Positions 8,499 through 17,263 of a DNA stretch of 64,000 nucleotides are shown one piece after another. The translations under genes and the position numbers were made by a program. The notes under the pieces are model-generated. The model was not told where the DNA came from. It did no database searches and saw only the letters and a program-made list of their open reading frames with translations. How positions within the stretch are numbered: the first letter of the stretch is position 1; every line of letters starts with the position of its first letter. The stretch is from JAAFIP01 sp043766985 (GTDB taxonomy: Bacteria > Pseudomonadota > Gammaproteobacteria > Burkholderiales > Burkholderiaceae_C): positions 1 through 64,000 of the forward strand of contig JAYUHM010000101.1 of the NCBI GenBank assembly GCA_043766985.1, read 5' to 3'.

Positions 8499-9224
8499 AT
8501 GTCTGCTCCTGTCCTTCCCGATGATGCTCCCCAGCTTGGCAAACCAGGCGATTTTGAAAGCCTGCTGATCGCCCAGCTGGAGGCGCAACAAACGCATATT
8601 GCGCAAGAGCTGCACGACGCCGTGGGCTCGCGGCTGGCAGCCATCATGATGATGTTGGGCGCTGTCAAAGCCCTGCATGCGCAGGACAAGGTGGCACGAG
8701 CGGCCCTGGCCCAGGTGATTGCGCATGTAGAGGTGACGGCCGAGGCCACCCGCAGGCTGGCGCGGGGCCTGATGCCCGTAGACACCGCGCCGGGCGGGCT
8801 TTGGCGCATGCTGGAGCGTTTGTGCGCAGACTACGACCAGCTGCAGGGCCTGGCCTGCAGCTTCGCCATGCAAGGTAACTTTGACAGCGTACCGCACACC
8901 ACCGCCAACCACCTCTATCGCATCGCCCAGGAGGCCATTACCAATGCACTGCGCCACGGGCGGGCACGCCAGATCACGCTGTCCCTGGTGCAGCAGGGCG
9001 CACACTACGAGATGGCCATCAGTGACGATGGCGCGGGCTGGAACATGGCCCATGCTGCTGCCCACACGGTGGGCGCGGGCCTGCGCTCGGTGCGCATGCG
9101 CTGCACCATCATCCAGGCAGAGCTGACCATTCAGTCAAGCTTGCTGCACGGAACGTCCCTAAAAGTAGTATGGACTGCCGCACCTGATAACTCGAAAGAA
9201 TTGCTATTGCGTGCAACTACTTAG
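8499..9224 (+). CDS. cytoplasmic sensor histidine kinase (HisKA_3 type)
   Basis: 241 residues. The phosphoacceptor is His39 in QELHDAVGSR, typical of the NarX/UhpB/LiaS type. The ATPase domain has the N box (RIAQEAITNALRHG), G1 (SDDGAGW) and G2 (GAGLRSVRMR). There is no transmembrane segment and only about 30 residues precede the dimerisation helix, so the sensor is either a partner protein or the short N-terminus. It is transcribed away from the response regulator gene and most likely phosphorylates it. Confidence 0.88.
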   Translation: MSAPVLPDDAPQLGKPGDFESLLIAQLEAQQTHIAQELHDAVGSRLAAIMMMLGAVKALHAQDKVARAALAQVIAHVEVTAEATRRLARGLMPVDTAPGGLWRMLERLCADYDQLQGLACSFAMQGNFDSVPHTTANHLYRIAQEAITNALRHGRARQITLSLVQQGAHYEMAISDDGAGWNMAHAAAHTVGAGLRSVRMRCTIIQAELTIQSSLLHGTSLKVVWTAAPDNSKELLLRATT

Positions 9225-9353
9225 CAGCCTGCGCCAAATCGGCTAGCGCCGTAGGCAGGAATGCCCGCACACTACCTATCGCCAACGTTAATTGTTTCAT
9301 TTAGTAAGCACCCTCCTTAGCGTTGCAAACCAGGTTGAATTCCTTACCCAGCC

Positions 9354-10007
9354 ATGCAAACCATAGCTTCCACCTATATCCGCACATCCCAGGGTCGTGT
9401 CACGGCTTTCAGTACTGTGACCACGCTGTCCCCACAGTTCAAGATGCTGTTGCAGGCAGTCGATGGCAAAACTTCGTCCAGCATGCTGGCGTCACAGTTT
9501 TCCAGCATGGGCAATGTTGTGCAATGGCTTGGCCAGTTAGAGGCAGCCGGGCTGATCGAAGATAGAGGTGCCCTGGGCCGCACCGCTGCGTTTGAGCAAA
9601 ATAGTGATGATATCTGGGGCCATTCGCGCGCACCCGCGCTGCGGCCCGCCTTGCATGTGGTAACTGCTGCACGGGCACCGAGCGCCAACGCACTCAGCCT
9701 GCAGCCTCCTGCCTGGCAGCCCACTGCAGCGGCGGGCCTGGAAGGCGACGTGCCGCCGCGCTCCATGGAAAACCTTCTGGCTGAACTCACCCAGCAGATT
9801 GCCGATGAGATGGCCACTTTTGTACTGACCTACCTGCCCACCCAGGCCTACCTTCTGCTGCGGGAGCTGGAAACCCTGCGCACTCCCGCCCAGCTCAAGG
9901 CCACCCTGCCCAGCTACGAAGCGATGGTAGGTTCCGCAGGGCAAGCGGGCCGCCAGCACATGGCAGACCTGCAGCACCGGATTGCAAGGCAGTTTATTGC
10001 GAGCTGA
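9354..10007 (+). CDS. conserved-looking protein of unknown function, possible winged helix
   Basis: 217 residues, not recognised. Residues about 25-70 (LSPQFKMLLQAVDGKTSS ... WLGQLEAAGLIE) read like a winged-helix fold: a helix, a turn with a recognition-like helix and a final hinge. A Pro/Ala-rich linker (about 90-130) leads to a helical C-terminal half (NLLAELTQQIADEMATF ... QHRIARQF). No signal peptide or membrane segment is present. It lies 130 bp after the histidine kinase gene on the same strand. A regulatory or adaptor role is only a guess. Confidence 0.6.
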   Translation: MQTIASTYIRTSQGRVTAFSTVTTLSPQFKMLLQAVDGKTSSSMLASQFSSMGNVVQWLGQLEAAGLIEDRGALGRTAAFEQNSDDIWGHSRAPALRPALHVVTAARAPSANALSLQPPAWQPTAAAGLEGDVPPRSMENLLAELTQQIADEMATFVLTYLPTQAYLLLRELETLRTPAQLKATLPSYEAMVGSAGQAGRQHMADLQHRIARQFIAS

Positions 10008-10126
10008 AGGGCTCCCGCCCAAGCAACCATTGGGCAAGCAGCAGTGTTTTTAATGGCGCTCAAAATTCGAGGCGTAAAACGCACAATCCACCGAGAAAAT
10101 TAGTAAATACTGCATAAAATTGCAAT

Positions 10127-10609
10127 ATGTTATCTAATTTTGAAACTTCCGACTCCCTGGATAAAATCGACCTGAAGATCTTGAATGCGCTGCAATCTGA
10201 CGGCCGCATCAGTAACCTCAAACTCGCCGAAGTCGTCGCTCTCAGCCCCACGGCGGTGCTGGCGCGCACCCAGCGTTTGCAGCGCGACGGCTACATTCTG
10301 GGCTACGAGGCACGGCTGAATCCCGCCAAACTGGGCCGGGGCCTGATGGTATTTGTAGAGGTGTTGCTCGAGCGCACCACGCCCCAGGTGTTTGAGCAGT
10401 TTAAAGCCGCCGCCCAGGCCCGCCCGGAGATCATGGAGTGCCATATGGTGGCGGGGGGCTTTGACTATTTGCTCAAAACCCGTGTACGCGACATGGCCGC
10501 CTACCGCGAGTTTGCCGGTAACGCCCTGTGGCAACTGCCCGGCGTGCGCGAGACGCGCACCTACGCGGTGATGGAAGAAGTGAAAGAGACGACGCGCTTG
10601 GTCCTGTGA
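10127..10609 (+). CDS. Lrp/AsnC family transcriptional regulator
   Basis: 160 residues. The N-terminal helix-turn-helix has the family signature LDKIDLKILNALQSDGR, LKLAEVVALSPTAV and RTQRLQRDGYI. The C-terminal ligand-binding domain includes MECHMVAGGFDYLLKTRV. These proteins sense amino acids and form octamers that wrap DNA. An AT-rich stretch with TGCATAAAATTGCA lies just before the start codon and could be an autoregulatory site. PutA is controlled by an Lrp relative in several proteobacteria, so proline is a possible ligand; that is inference from proximity (3 kb). Confidence 0.88.
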   Translation: MLSNFETSDSLDKIDLKILNALQSDGRISNLKLAEVVALSPTAVLARTQRLQRDGYILGYEARLNPAKLGRGLMVFVEVLLERTTPQVFEQFKAAAQARPEIMECHMVAGGFDYLLKTRVRDMAAYREFAGNALWQLPGVRETRTYAVMEEVKETTRLVL

Positions 10610-10821
10610 AGTGTGTGGCGCTGATGACAGTAGCATGCGAGCATTTGTTCACATAAACCGCCAGAGACGTAGCCAGCGCGCCGCGCGCCAGCCAGCTAGC
10701 TAGCGCCTTTGCTGTTTATTTAAGCGCGCACCACTTTAATGCGAACTAAGCCCGTTAACATCTTCTCCAACTCCGCACGCCCGCTGGGTTCTTTGTATCG
10801 CATGTCGTTAGGTGCCTAGGT

Positions 10822-11832
10822 TTGGAAGATTCTGGTTTTAGTCATGGTTTGGCACCGCTGGTGTTCGTCAGGCTGGTCGGTTTTGCGACAGCAGATGCCA
10901 TGCGCCTGGTGCAGGCAGCGCAGCTGTTGGACGAGCACGCGCGGTGGCGTTTGGCCCCGGCGGGTGTGCAGGCTGATGTGTATCTGGTTCATGCCTGCAG
11001 TGTCGCACGGGGTCCGGCACCCAGTTCGTCTGGCGACTCCTCATCCGGGCTCTCGCTAAGCAGCTTACAGGGCCGCGCACAACTGTATATAGACGCGCAA
11101 GGCTTGCATAAATCCCACCCCGTCTGCGTGCTTGGCGCTGCCACTACCGGCCAGGCCGAAGGCGACTTGCCAGAGGCAGCGCCGCTGCAGTTTCCGCGGG
11201 CACTGCAAGACCTCAAAGCGGGCTTGGAGCGCCTGGAGCGTGAGCTGATTGGCCTGCGCATGATGTATGTGCTGGGCCGCACCGCCTGGGAGCAGCGCCA
11301 CCTCTGGAAGACCCACCGCCTGCACTTAAACCATAACGCCCGCCTGGTGGCCGTCATAGAGCCTCATATCTGGCGCGCCCACCTGTTGAACACCTGCAGC
11401 CTGAATGAGCTGGACAACGCCGTGACATTGACCGTACCAAGGTCCAGCGGCTTTGCAGGCCCCAGCTTTGATGTGCTGTCGCTCGAAACCGCCCTTTGGG
11501 AGTTTGCCAAGCGCTGCCCGGAAGCCCTGCTGGCCAAAATGGTGCCCACCGCCTACCTGCGGGCCCCGCTAACGCACCGCCGCATGTCCGAGCTGAGTGA
11601 GCGTGCCTTGGGCGACCACTGCGTGGCCATTTTGCGGTCACTGGACACCCAGTCTCGCACAGCCGACGATCTTCAAAAAATCTTGCGTTTGTCGCGCCCT
11701 GCATTGCTGCGCGCTCTGGCCAGCCTGGCGCTGACGCGCGCCATCCACCCTGAGCCGCGCCCGCAAGGCATTGTCCACTGGCTAAAGGCGCGGCTGCGCC
11801 GACGCATGTTTGGTGCGCAGAGCTTGTTTTAA
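10822..11832 (+). CDS. protein of unknown function, 336 aa
   Basis: Start taken as TTG at 10822, preceded by CCTAGGT; a GTG at 10861 is the alternative. I do not recognise the family. The protein has no signal peptide or membrane segment. The central part is helical (DLKAGLERLERELIGLRMM), and the C-terminal 80 residues (AILRSLDTQSRTADDLQKIL, then RPALLRALASLALTRAI) look like a winged helix-turn-helix. The last 20 residues are strongly basic. The stop overlaps the convergent yggS stop by a few bases. The 211 bp upstream of it contains nothing I can name. Confidence 0.6.
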   Translation: MEDSGFSHGLAPLVFVRLVGFATADAMRLVQAAQLLDEHARWRLAPAGVQADVYLVHACSVARGPAPSSSGDSSSGLSLSSLQGRAQLYIDAQGLHKSHPVCVLGAATTGQAEGDLPEAAPLQFPRALQDLKAGLERLERELIGLRMMYVLGRTAWEQRHLWKTHRLHLNHNARLVAVIEPHIWRAHLLNTCSLNELDNAVTLTVPRSSGFAGPSFDVLSLETALWEFAKRCPEALLAKMVPTAYLRAPLTHRRMSELSERALGDHCVAILRSLDTQSRTADDLQKILRLSRPALLRALASLALTRAIHPEPRPQGIVHWLKARLRRRMFGAQSLF

Positions 11833-12572
11833 GCTGGTGGGTTCGGCGGCAAGTTCGGCGGTAGGTGCGGCGGCAAGTGCGGTGCGACGTCGCGCCGCCC
11901 AAAAATCGCCGTCCCCACCCGCACCATGGTGCTGCCCTGCGACAGCGCTGCCGCCATATCTGCGCTCATCCCCATCGATAAGGTGTCCACACCGGGGTGC
12001 ACCTGTTTTATTGTGCCAAATAGCGCCTTAGCCCTCTGGAACATAGCACAAGCTGCTACGTAATTTATAGCCGGCTCGGGTATCACCATGATGCCCCGAA
12101 GCTGCAGGTGGGGCAGCACACTGACGCTTTCCGCCAGGGCCAATGCCTCCTCGGGTTTGACGCCCGCTTTGTTCGGCCCCCCGTCTATGTTGACCTGGAT
12201 GCATACCTGCAAAGGGGCCAGGTGTACCGGGCGCTGGGCGCTTAAACGCTCGGCGGTTTTAAGCCTGTCCACGCTGTGTACCCAATCAAACTGCTCGGAC
12301 ACCACACGGGTTTTGTTGCTTTGAACGGGGCCAATCATGTGCCACTCCAGGCCCGCCAAGTCACGCAGCAGGGCAATTTTTTCTACGCCTTCCTGGACAT
12401 AGTTTTCACCAAAAGCCCGTTGCCCCGCCTCATAGGCCTCAACCACCACCTCGGGGCCGAAGGTCTTACTCACGGCCAGTAATGCCACTTCGTTGGCGTT
12501 TCGCCCACAGTCTGCGCAGGCTTGGGATATCTGCGCACGAACCTGTTGGAGATTGTTTGAAATCATGCCCAT
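11829..12572 (-). CDS. yggS: YggS family pyridoxal phosphate homeostasis protein
   Basis: 247 residues, a single-domain PLP-binding barrel that keeps free PLP low and affects amino-acid metabolism. Visible: the PLP lysine Lys36 in LLAVSKTF, FGENYVQE, WHMIGPVQSNK, VNID...KAG and LSMGMSADM, GSTMVRVGTAIFG. Genes of this family usually sit next to pilT, as here (divergent, 63 bp apart). Oddities: the segment INYVAACAMF comes from the dispersed repeat (12021-12070), and the C-terminus is a low-complexity HLPP/NLPP tail of about 16 residues encoded by 12-bp tandem repeats. Confidence 0.92.
   Translation of the reverse strand: MGMISNNLQQVRAQISQACADCGRNANEVALLAVSKTFGPEVVVEAYEAGQRAFGENYVQEGVEKIALLRDLAGLEWHMIGPVQSNKTRVVSEQFDWVHSVDRLKTAERLSAQRPVHLAPLQVCIQVNIDGGPNKAGVKPEEALALAESVSVLPHLQLRGIMVIPEPAINYVAACAMFQRAKALFGTIKQVHPGVDTLSMGMSADMAAALSQGSTMVRVGTAIFGRRDVAPHLPPHLPPNLPPNPPA
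11846..11881. repeat. three 12-bp tandem repeats at the yggS 3' end
   Basis: GCGGCAAGTTCG, GCGGTAGGTGCG and GCGGCAAGTGCG follow one another exactly. On the minus strand they encode the Pro-rich tail of YggS. Confidence 0.8.
12021..12070 (-). repeat. dispersed repeat, copy in yggS
   Basis: Reverse-orientation copy: TTAGCCC, then GGAACATAGCACAAGCTGCT. Read in yggS it encodes INYVAACAMFQRAKAL, close to the peptide the same repeat gives in DsbD. Confidence 0.75.
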
Positions 12573-12635
12573 AATGTGTTTATTGTCTCCAAAACTAACC
12601 CTCTATAGCCTTCGTACCGTGTAACTATTATTATT

Positions 12636-13679
12636 ATGGACATCACCCAGCTTTTAGCCTTCAGCGTCAAAAACAAAGCCTCCGACCTGCACCTGTCAGC
12701 AGGCCTGCCCCCCATGATCCGCGTGCACGGCGACGTGCGGCGCATCAACGTGGAGCCGTTAGACCACAAAGCCGTGCATGCCATGGTCTACGACATCATG
12801 AACGATGGCCAGCGCAAGGCCTACGAAGAGTTTTTGGAGGTTGATTTTTCATTTGAAATTGACGGTTTGGCGCGTTTTCGGGTCAACGCCTTTAACCAAA
12901 ACCGGGGCGCGGCGGCGGTGTTCCGTACTATTCCCTCAAAAATTTTAACGCTCGAGCAGTTGAACGCGCCCAAGATTTTTGCTGACCTGGCCATGAAGCC
13001 ACGCGGCATGGTGTTGGTCACGGGCCCCACAGGTTCGGGTAAATCCACCACCCTGGCGGCCATGGTGAACCACCTGAACGAGACCGAATACGGCCATATT
13101 TTGACGGTAGAAGACCCAATTGAATTTGTGCACGAATCTAAGAAATGCCTGATCAACCAGCGCGAAGTTGGGCCGATGACGCTCAGCTTTGCCGCTGCGC
13201 TGAAGTCTGCCCTGCGTGAAGACCCTGACGCGATTTTGGTGGGCGAGATGCGCGACCTGGAAACCATTCGCCTGGCCATGACCGCCGCTGAAACCGGCCA
13301 CCTGGTGTTTGGCACCCTGCACACGTCGAGCGCCGCCAAAACCATCGACCGCATCATTGACGTGTTCCCGGCAGAAGAAAAAGAAATGATCCGTTCCATG
13401 CTGTCCGAATCATTGCAGGCAGTGATCTCGCAAACGCTTTGCAAAACCAAAGACGGCACCGGCCGTGTGGCGGCCCACGAGATCATGCTGGGCACCAGCG
13501 CCATCCGCAACCTGATCCGCGAGGCCAAGGTGGCGCAGATGTACTCGTCCATTCAAACCGGCAACAGCGTGGGCATGCAGACACTGGACCAGAACCTTAC
13601 CGACTTGGTCAAGCGCAACATGATCTCGCCCGCTGAGGCCCGCGGTAAAGCCAAGATTCCCGAAAACTTCGTCGGCTAA
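12636..13679 (+). CDS. pilT: type IV pilus retraction ATPase PilT
   Basis: 347 residues, the usual PilT length. The N-terminal PAS-like domain (KNKASDLHLSAGLPPMIRV) is followed by a RecA-like ATPase: Walker A GPTGSGKST, the Asp box EDPIEF, Walker B ILVGEMRDLETI and the His box GHLVFGTLHT. The retraction motif AIRNLIREAK is present near the C-terminus. It powers pilus retraction for twitching, DNA uptake and surface sensing, acting at the inner-membrane base of the pilus. pilU follows 20 bp downstream. Confidence 0.97.
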   Translation: MDITQLLAFSVKNKASDLHLSAGLPPMIRVHGDVRRINVEPLDHKAVHAMVYDIMNDGQRKAYEEFLEVDFSFEIDGLARFRVNAFNQNRGAAAVFRTIPSKILTLEQLNAPKIFADLAMKPRGMVLVTGPTGSGKSTTLAAMVNHLNETEYGHILTVEDPIEFVHESKKCLINQREVGPMTLSFAAALKSALREDPDAILVGEMRDLETIRLAMTAAETGHLVFGTLHTSSAAKTIDRIIDVFPAEEKEMIRSMLSESLQAVISQTLCKTKDGTGRVAAHEIMLGTSAIRNLIREAKVAQMYSSIQTGNSVGMQTLDQNLTDLVKRNMISPAEARGKAKIPENFVG

Positions 13680-13699
13680 TTAAAATAAGGAGCTGCTTC

Positions 13700-14836
13700 A
13701 TGGAGCGCGACCAAGCTAGTAAGTTCATCAACGACTTGCTCAAACTGATGATCAGCCGCAACGGCAGTGACTTGTTTATCACTGGCGACTTTCCTCCCGC
13801 TATCAAGGTAGACGGTAAAGTAACCAAGGTGTCGCCGCAGCCACTGACTGGCATGCACACCATGGCGCTGGCCCGTTCGATCATGAACGACAAACAGGCC
13901 GCAGAGTTTGAGCGCACCAAAGAGTGCAACTTTGCCGTGGCGCCGCCGGGCATTGGGCGTTTTCGCGTCAACGCTTTTATACAGATGGGCAAAGTCGGTA
14001 TGGTGATGCGAACCATCCCCAGCACCTTGCCCACGATTGACACACTGGGCTTGCCCCAGGTGCTCAAAGACGTCACCATGACCAAGCGTGGCTTGTGCAT
14101 TTTGGTGGGTGCCACCGGCTCAGGCAAATCCACCTCGCTGGCCGCCATGGTGGACTGGCGCAACGAAAACTCTTTTGGCCACATCATCACCATCGAAGAC
14201 CCGGTGGAGTTTGTGCACCCGCATAAAAACTGCGTCGTCACGCAGCGCGAAGTGGGCCTGGACACCGACAGCTGGGAGGCCGCGCTGAAGAACACCCTGC
14301 GCCAGGCACCCGATGTGATCTTGATGGGCGAGATTCGTGACCGCGAAACCATGGAGCACGCCGTGGCCTTTGCCGAAACCGGCCACCTGTGCATGGCCAC
14401 CTTGCACGCCAACAGCGCCAACCAGGCCCTGGACCGCATCATTAACTTCTTCCCCGAAGAGCGCCGCACACAATTGCTGATGGACTTGTCGCTGAACCTG
14501 CGGGCCATGGTCTCGCAGCGCCTAGTGCCTAACCAAGACGGCAAGGGCCGTTTTGCCGCCGTTGAGATCATGCTTAACACGCCCTTGATCTCCGACATGA
14601 TCTTCAAAGGCGAGGTCTCCGAGATCAAAGAGATCATGAAGAAAAGCCGCAACCTGGGCATGCAGACCTTTGACCAAGCCCTGTTTGACGGTTTTGAAAA
14701 CAACAAGATCACGTTTGAAGACGCACTGCGCAATGCTGATTCGGTGAACGACCTGCGCCTGCAAATCAAGCTCAACTCGCAGCGTGCCAAAACCACCGAT
14801 TTGGCTGCGGGTACCGAGCACCTGCAAATTATGTAG
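13700..14836 (+). CDS. pilU: PilT-like ATPase PilU
   Basis: 378 residues with AAGGAG before the start codon. Same architecture as PilT: NGSDLFITGDFPPAIKV, Walker A GATGSGKST, EDPVEFVHP, Walker B ILMGEIRDRETM and GHLCMATLHANSA. The longer C-terminal tail (about 30 residues more than PilT) is typical of PilU. It assists PilT in retraction. It is co-transcribed with pilT (20-bp gap). Confidence 0.96.
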   Translation: MERDQASKFINDLLKLMISRNGSDLFITGDFPPAIKVDGKVTKVSPQPLTGMHTMALARSIMNDKQAAEFERTKECNFAVAPPGIGRFRVNAFIQMGKVGMVMRTIPSTLPTIDTLGLPQVLKDVTMTKRGLCILVGATGSGKSTSLAAMVDWRNENSFGHIITIEDPVEFVHPHKNCVVTQREVGLDTDSWEAALKNTLRQAPDVILMGEIRDRETMEHAVAFAETGHLCMATLHANSANQALDRIINFFPEERRTQLLMDLSLNLRAMVSQRLVPNQDGKGRFAAVEIMLNTPLISDMIFKGEVSEIKEIMKKSRNLGMQTFDQALFDGFENNKITFEDALRNADSVNDLRLQIKLNSQRAKTTDLAAGTEHLQIM

Positions 14837-14844
14837 CGTCGACG

Positions 14845-14888
14845 CTGTTTTGCCTTAGTTTGTACGTGCTATGAATTCGGCAAAACAG
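14845..14888. repeat. 10-bp inverted repeat across pilU/LysR 3' ends
   Basis: CTGTTTTGCC (14845-14854) pairs perfectly with GGCAAAACAG (14879-14888) across a 24-base loop. It overlaps the end of the convergent LysR gene. There is no T run, so it may be a weak or rho-assisted end for pilTU transcripts. Confidence 0.4.
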
Positions 14889-15766
14889 GTTTGCAAAAAA
14901 TCCATCGTGGCGCGGATTTTGGCGGCGCGGTAGCGCTCTGCCAGTATCACCGCGTAGATCGGGTGCTCGCCGGCAAGCACGTAGCGCTGCAGCAGCGGTT
15001 TGAGTTGACCGTGCGCCACCAAGCTGTGCCCCACCACGTCATTGATGCGCGCGATACCGGCCCCTGCCAAGGCCAGGGACACCACGGCAGCGCTGCTGTT
15101 GACGCGCAGCTGCCCTGACAGCGCATGCGTGATGGTGTGCCCATCCACCTTGAAACTCCAATGGTTGTGTGTCGCCGTCGCGGTGTTACCAATCAAGATA
15201 TGCTGTTTTAAATCCTCGGGTACCTTGGGAGTGCCATGCCTTTTGAGATAGCTTGGCGCGGCGTACACAGCGCGGCCATGCTGACCCAGAGCCCGGGCAA
15301 TCGCCGTTTCTGCGGGCGCAATGCCGGCGCGCACCGCTATGTCAATGCCCTCACGGGCCAGGCTTACCAAGCGGTCATCGATATGCAGGTCGACAGACAA
15401 GTGTGGGTGCAGCGCCTGCAGCCCGGCCATGTGCGGGACCAACACGTACTCGGCCAGCAATTGGCTGACGCTGATGCGCACCATGCCAGTGACCACCGTG
15501 TTGCGGCCACCCAGGCTGTCTTGCAGCTGGCTGTGCTCGTTCAGTATGCGCTGGGCATGCTCCAGAAAAACTTCACCCTCGTGGGTTAACGACAAGCCAT
15601 GGGTGGTGCGGTGGACCAGGCGCAAATTACATTGCGACTCGATGCGCGCCAAAGCCCGCGACACCAGGCTGGGCGCGGTATTGCGCTCGCGCGCCACGCC
15701 AGAGAGTGATTGCGCGGCCGCAATTTGGGCAAACAGGGCAAAGTCGTCCAGGCTGAGGTTTTTCAT
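14855..15766 (-). CDS. LysR family transcriptional regulator
   Basis: 303 residues. The N-terminal winged helix shows LDDFALFAQIAAAQSLSGVA, PSLVSRALARIES and LRLVHRTTHGLSLT. The substrate-binding part follows the usual pattern (VRISVSQLLAEYVL, VRAGIAPAETAIARALG). It is divergent from the tautomerase gene (111 bp between starts), which is therefore the likeliest target. The inducer is unknown. Confidence 0.92.
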   Translation of the reverse strand: MKNLSLDDFALFAQIAAAQSLSGVARERNTAPSLVSRALARIESQCNLRLVHRTTHGLSLTHEGEVFLEHAQRILNEHSQLQDSLGGRNTVVTGMVRISVSQLLAEYVLVPHMAGLQALHPHLSVDLHIDDRLVSLAREGIDIAVRAGIAPAETAIARALGQHGRAVYAAPSYLKRHGTPKVPEDLKQHILIGNTATATHNHWSFKVDGHTITHALSGQLRVNSSAAVVSLALAGAGIARINDVVGHSLVAHGQLKPLLQRYVLAGEHPIYAVILAERYRAAKIRATMDFLQTCFAEFIARTN

Positions 15767-15877
15767 GGTTGTGCACTTTTAACACAAGCACTGTGCGGGC
15801 CGGGTGGTTTCCGAAATGGCGTGGCTGCGCCATAGTTTGCCTGTCCTTTCACTCGTTCAATCTATTGGAGAAACTGC

Positions 15878-16261
15878 ATGCCACTCGTCCGCATCGACTT
15901 ACCCGCTTCGACCAGCCCGCAAGACATTGAGGCTGTGTCAACATCGGTACACCAAGCCCTGGTTGACACCTTCAACGTGCCTTTGGCCGACCGCTTTCAA
16001 ACCATCACCCTCCGGGCAGCAGACGAGCTGGTTTGCACGGCTGAATTTCTGCAGGTCCAACACTCCGAAAAGGTGGTTTTTGTGCAGATCACCTGTTCAC
16101 CCGGGCGGTCTCTGGATGTGAAGAAGGCTTTGTACCAACAAATTGCCACCCGCATCGCGGCGACCACGCCGTTTCGGTCCAGCGACGTGGTGATCAATTT
16201 GCTGGAAACCGCCAGGGAAAACTGGTCTTTTGGCAACGGCATTGCCCAGTACGCGCTATAA
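15878..16261 (+). CDS. tautomerase family protein
   Basis: 127 residues with TTGGAGAAACTGC before the ATG. It begins MPLVRIDL, so Pro2 would be the N-terminal catalytic base once Met is removed, as in the 4-oxalocrotonate tautomerase superfamily. The rest (SVHQALVDTF, DRFQTI, FVQITCSPGRS, ARENWSFGNG) matches the larger Tautomerase_2 type. The substrate is unknown. It is divergent from a LysR gene and probably controlled by it. Confidence 0.8.
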   Translation: MPLVRIDLPASTSPQDIEAVSTSVHQALVDTFNVPLADRFQTITLRAADELVCTAEFLQVQHSEKVVFVQITCSPGRSLDVKKALYQQIATRIAATTPFRSSDVVINLLETARENWSFGNGIAQYAL

Positions 16262-16341
16262 ACGGGTGCATCACATGTGACTGCCAACCGCGTAATGCGG
16301 TGCTAAAGTACAGGCTTCTTTTTGTTCTTCTACCCCGTCTT

Positions 16342-17247
16342 ATGCCATCTATCAATCCCAAAACCTACGAAGCCAGCCCATCCAAAAAAGTAGCCTTTTT
16401 AGGCCTTGGCGTTATGGGCTACCCCATGGCCGGACATCTGGCTACCGCCGGACACCAGGTCAGCGTTTACAACCGCACCGCGGCCAAATCGGAAGCGTTT
16501 TGCGCAGAATTTGCAGGAGCCACGCATGGCTTAACGCCAAAAGCCGCAGCGCAAGATGCGGACATCGTGTTTTGCTGCGTGGGTAACGACGACGATTTGC
16601 GTAGTGTGGTGCTGGGGCCGGATGGTGCACTGGCAGGCATGAAAAAAGGTGCCATTTTGGTGGACCACACCACCGCCTCGGCCACCATTGCACGCGAGCT
16701 GTATGCGGCAGCCAAGGCTGCTGGCCTGCATTTTGTCGATGCCCCAGTCTCGGGCGGCCAGGCTGGTGCGCAAAACGGCATGCTCACGGTGATGTGTGGT
16801 GGCGACCAGGCGGCGTTTGACGCGGCCCAGCCCACCGCCATGGCCTTCTCGCGCGCCTTTACCCGCATGGGCGAAGCGGGTGCCGGGCAGCTGACCAAAA
16901 TGGTCAACCAGATTTGCATTGCCGGCCTGGTGCAGGGCCTGAGCGAGGCGGTTGCCTTTGGCCAAAAAGCCGGCTTGGACGTGAACCTGGTGCTGGACGT
17001 GATTGGCAAAGGCTCAGCGCAAAGCTGGCAGCTGGACAACCGTGGCAAAACCATGGTGGCCGACAAGTTTGACTTCGGCTTTGCGGTGGACTGGATGCGC
17101 AAAGACTTAGGGCTGGTGCTGGACGAAGCCAAAGGCAACGGCGCGCGCCTGCCCGTCACCGCACTGGTGGACCAGTTCTACGCGGATGTGCAGCAGATGG
17201 GCGGAAAGCGCTGGGATACGTCTAGCTTGGTGAAGCGCCTGCGTTGA
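16342..17247 (+). CDS. 3-hydroxyisobutyrate dehydrogenase family NAD(P)-binding oxidoreductase
   Basis: About 301 residues; start set at MPSINPKTYE because the Rossmann motif GLGVMGYPMAGHL then sits at a normal distance. Family marks: VYNRTAAK, the substrate loop DAPVSGGQAGA, catalytic Lys in GQLTKMVNQ and DFGFAVDWMRKDLGL. Such enzymes oxidise or reduce beta-hydroxyacids (3-hydroxyisobutyrate, tartronate semialdehyde, others). The exact substrate cannot be assigned. Confidence 0.9.
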   Translation: MPSINPKTYEASPSKKVAFLGLGVMGYPMAGHLATAGHQVSVYNRTAAKSEAFCAEFAGATHGLTPKAAAQDADIVFCCVGNDDDLRSVVLGPDGALAGMKKGAILVDHTTASATIARELYAAAKAAGLHFVDAPVSGGQAGAQNGMLTVMCGGDQAAFDAAQPTAMAFSRAFTRMGEAGAGQLTKMVNQICIAGLVQGLSEAVAFGQKAGLDVNLVLDVIGKGSAQSWQLDNRGKTMVADKFDFGFAVDWMRKDLGLVLDEAKGNGARLPVTALVDQFYADVQQMGGKRWDTSSLVKRLR

Positions 17248-17263
17248 TACAACGCAGCAATAT

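Noticed and set aside
13609..14796. Minus-strand open frame of 395 codons across pilU
   Set aside because: Mirror frame of pilU, with no ribosome binding site and biased Ser/Arg composition.
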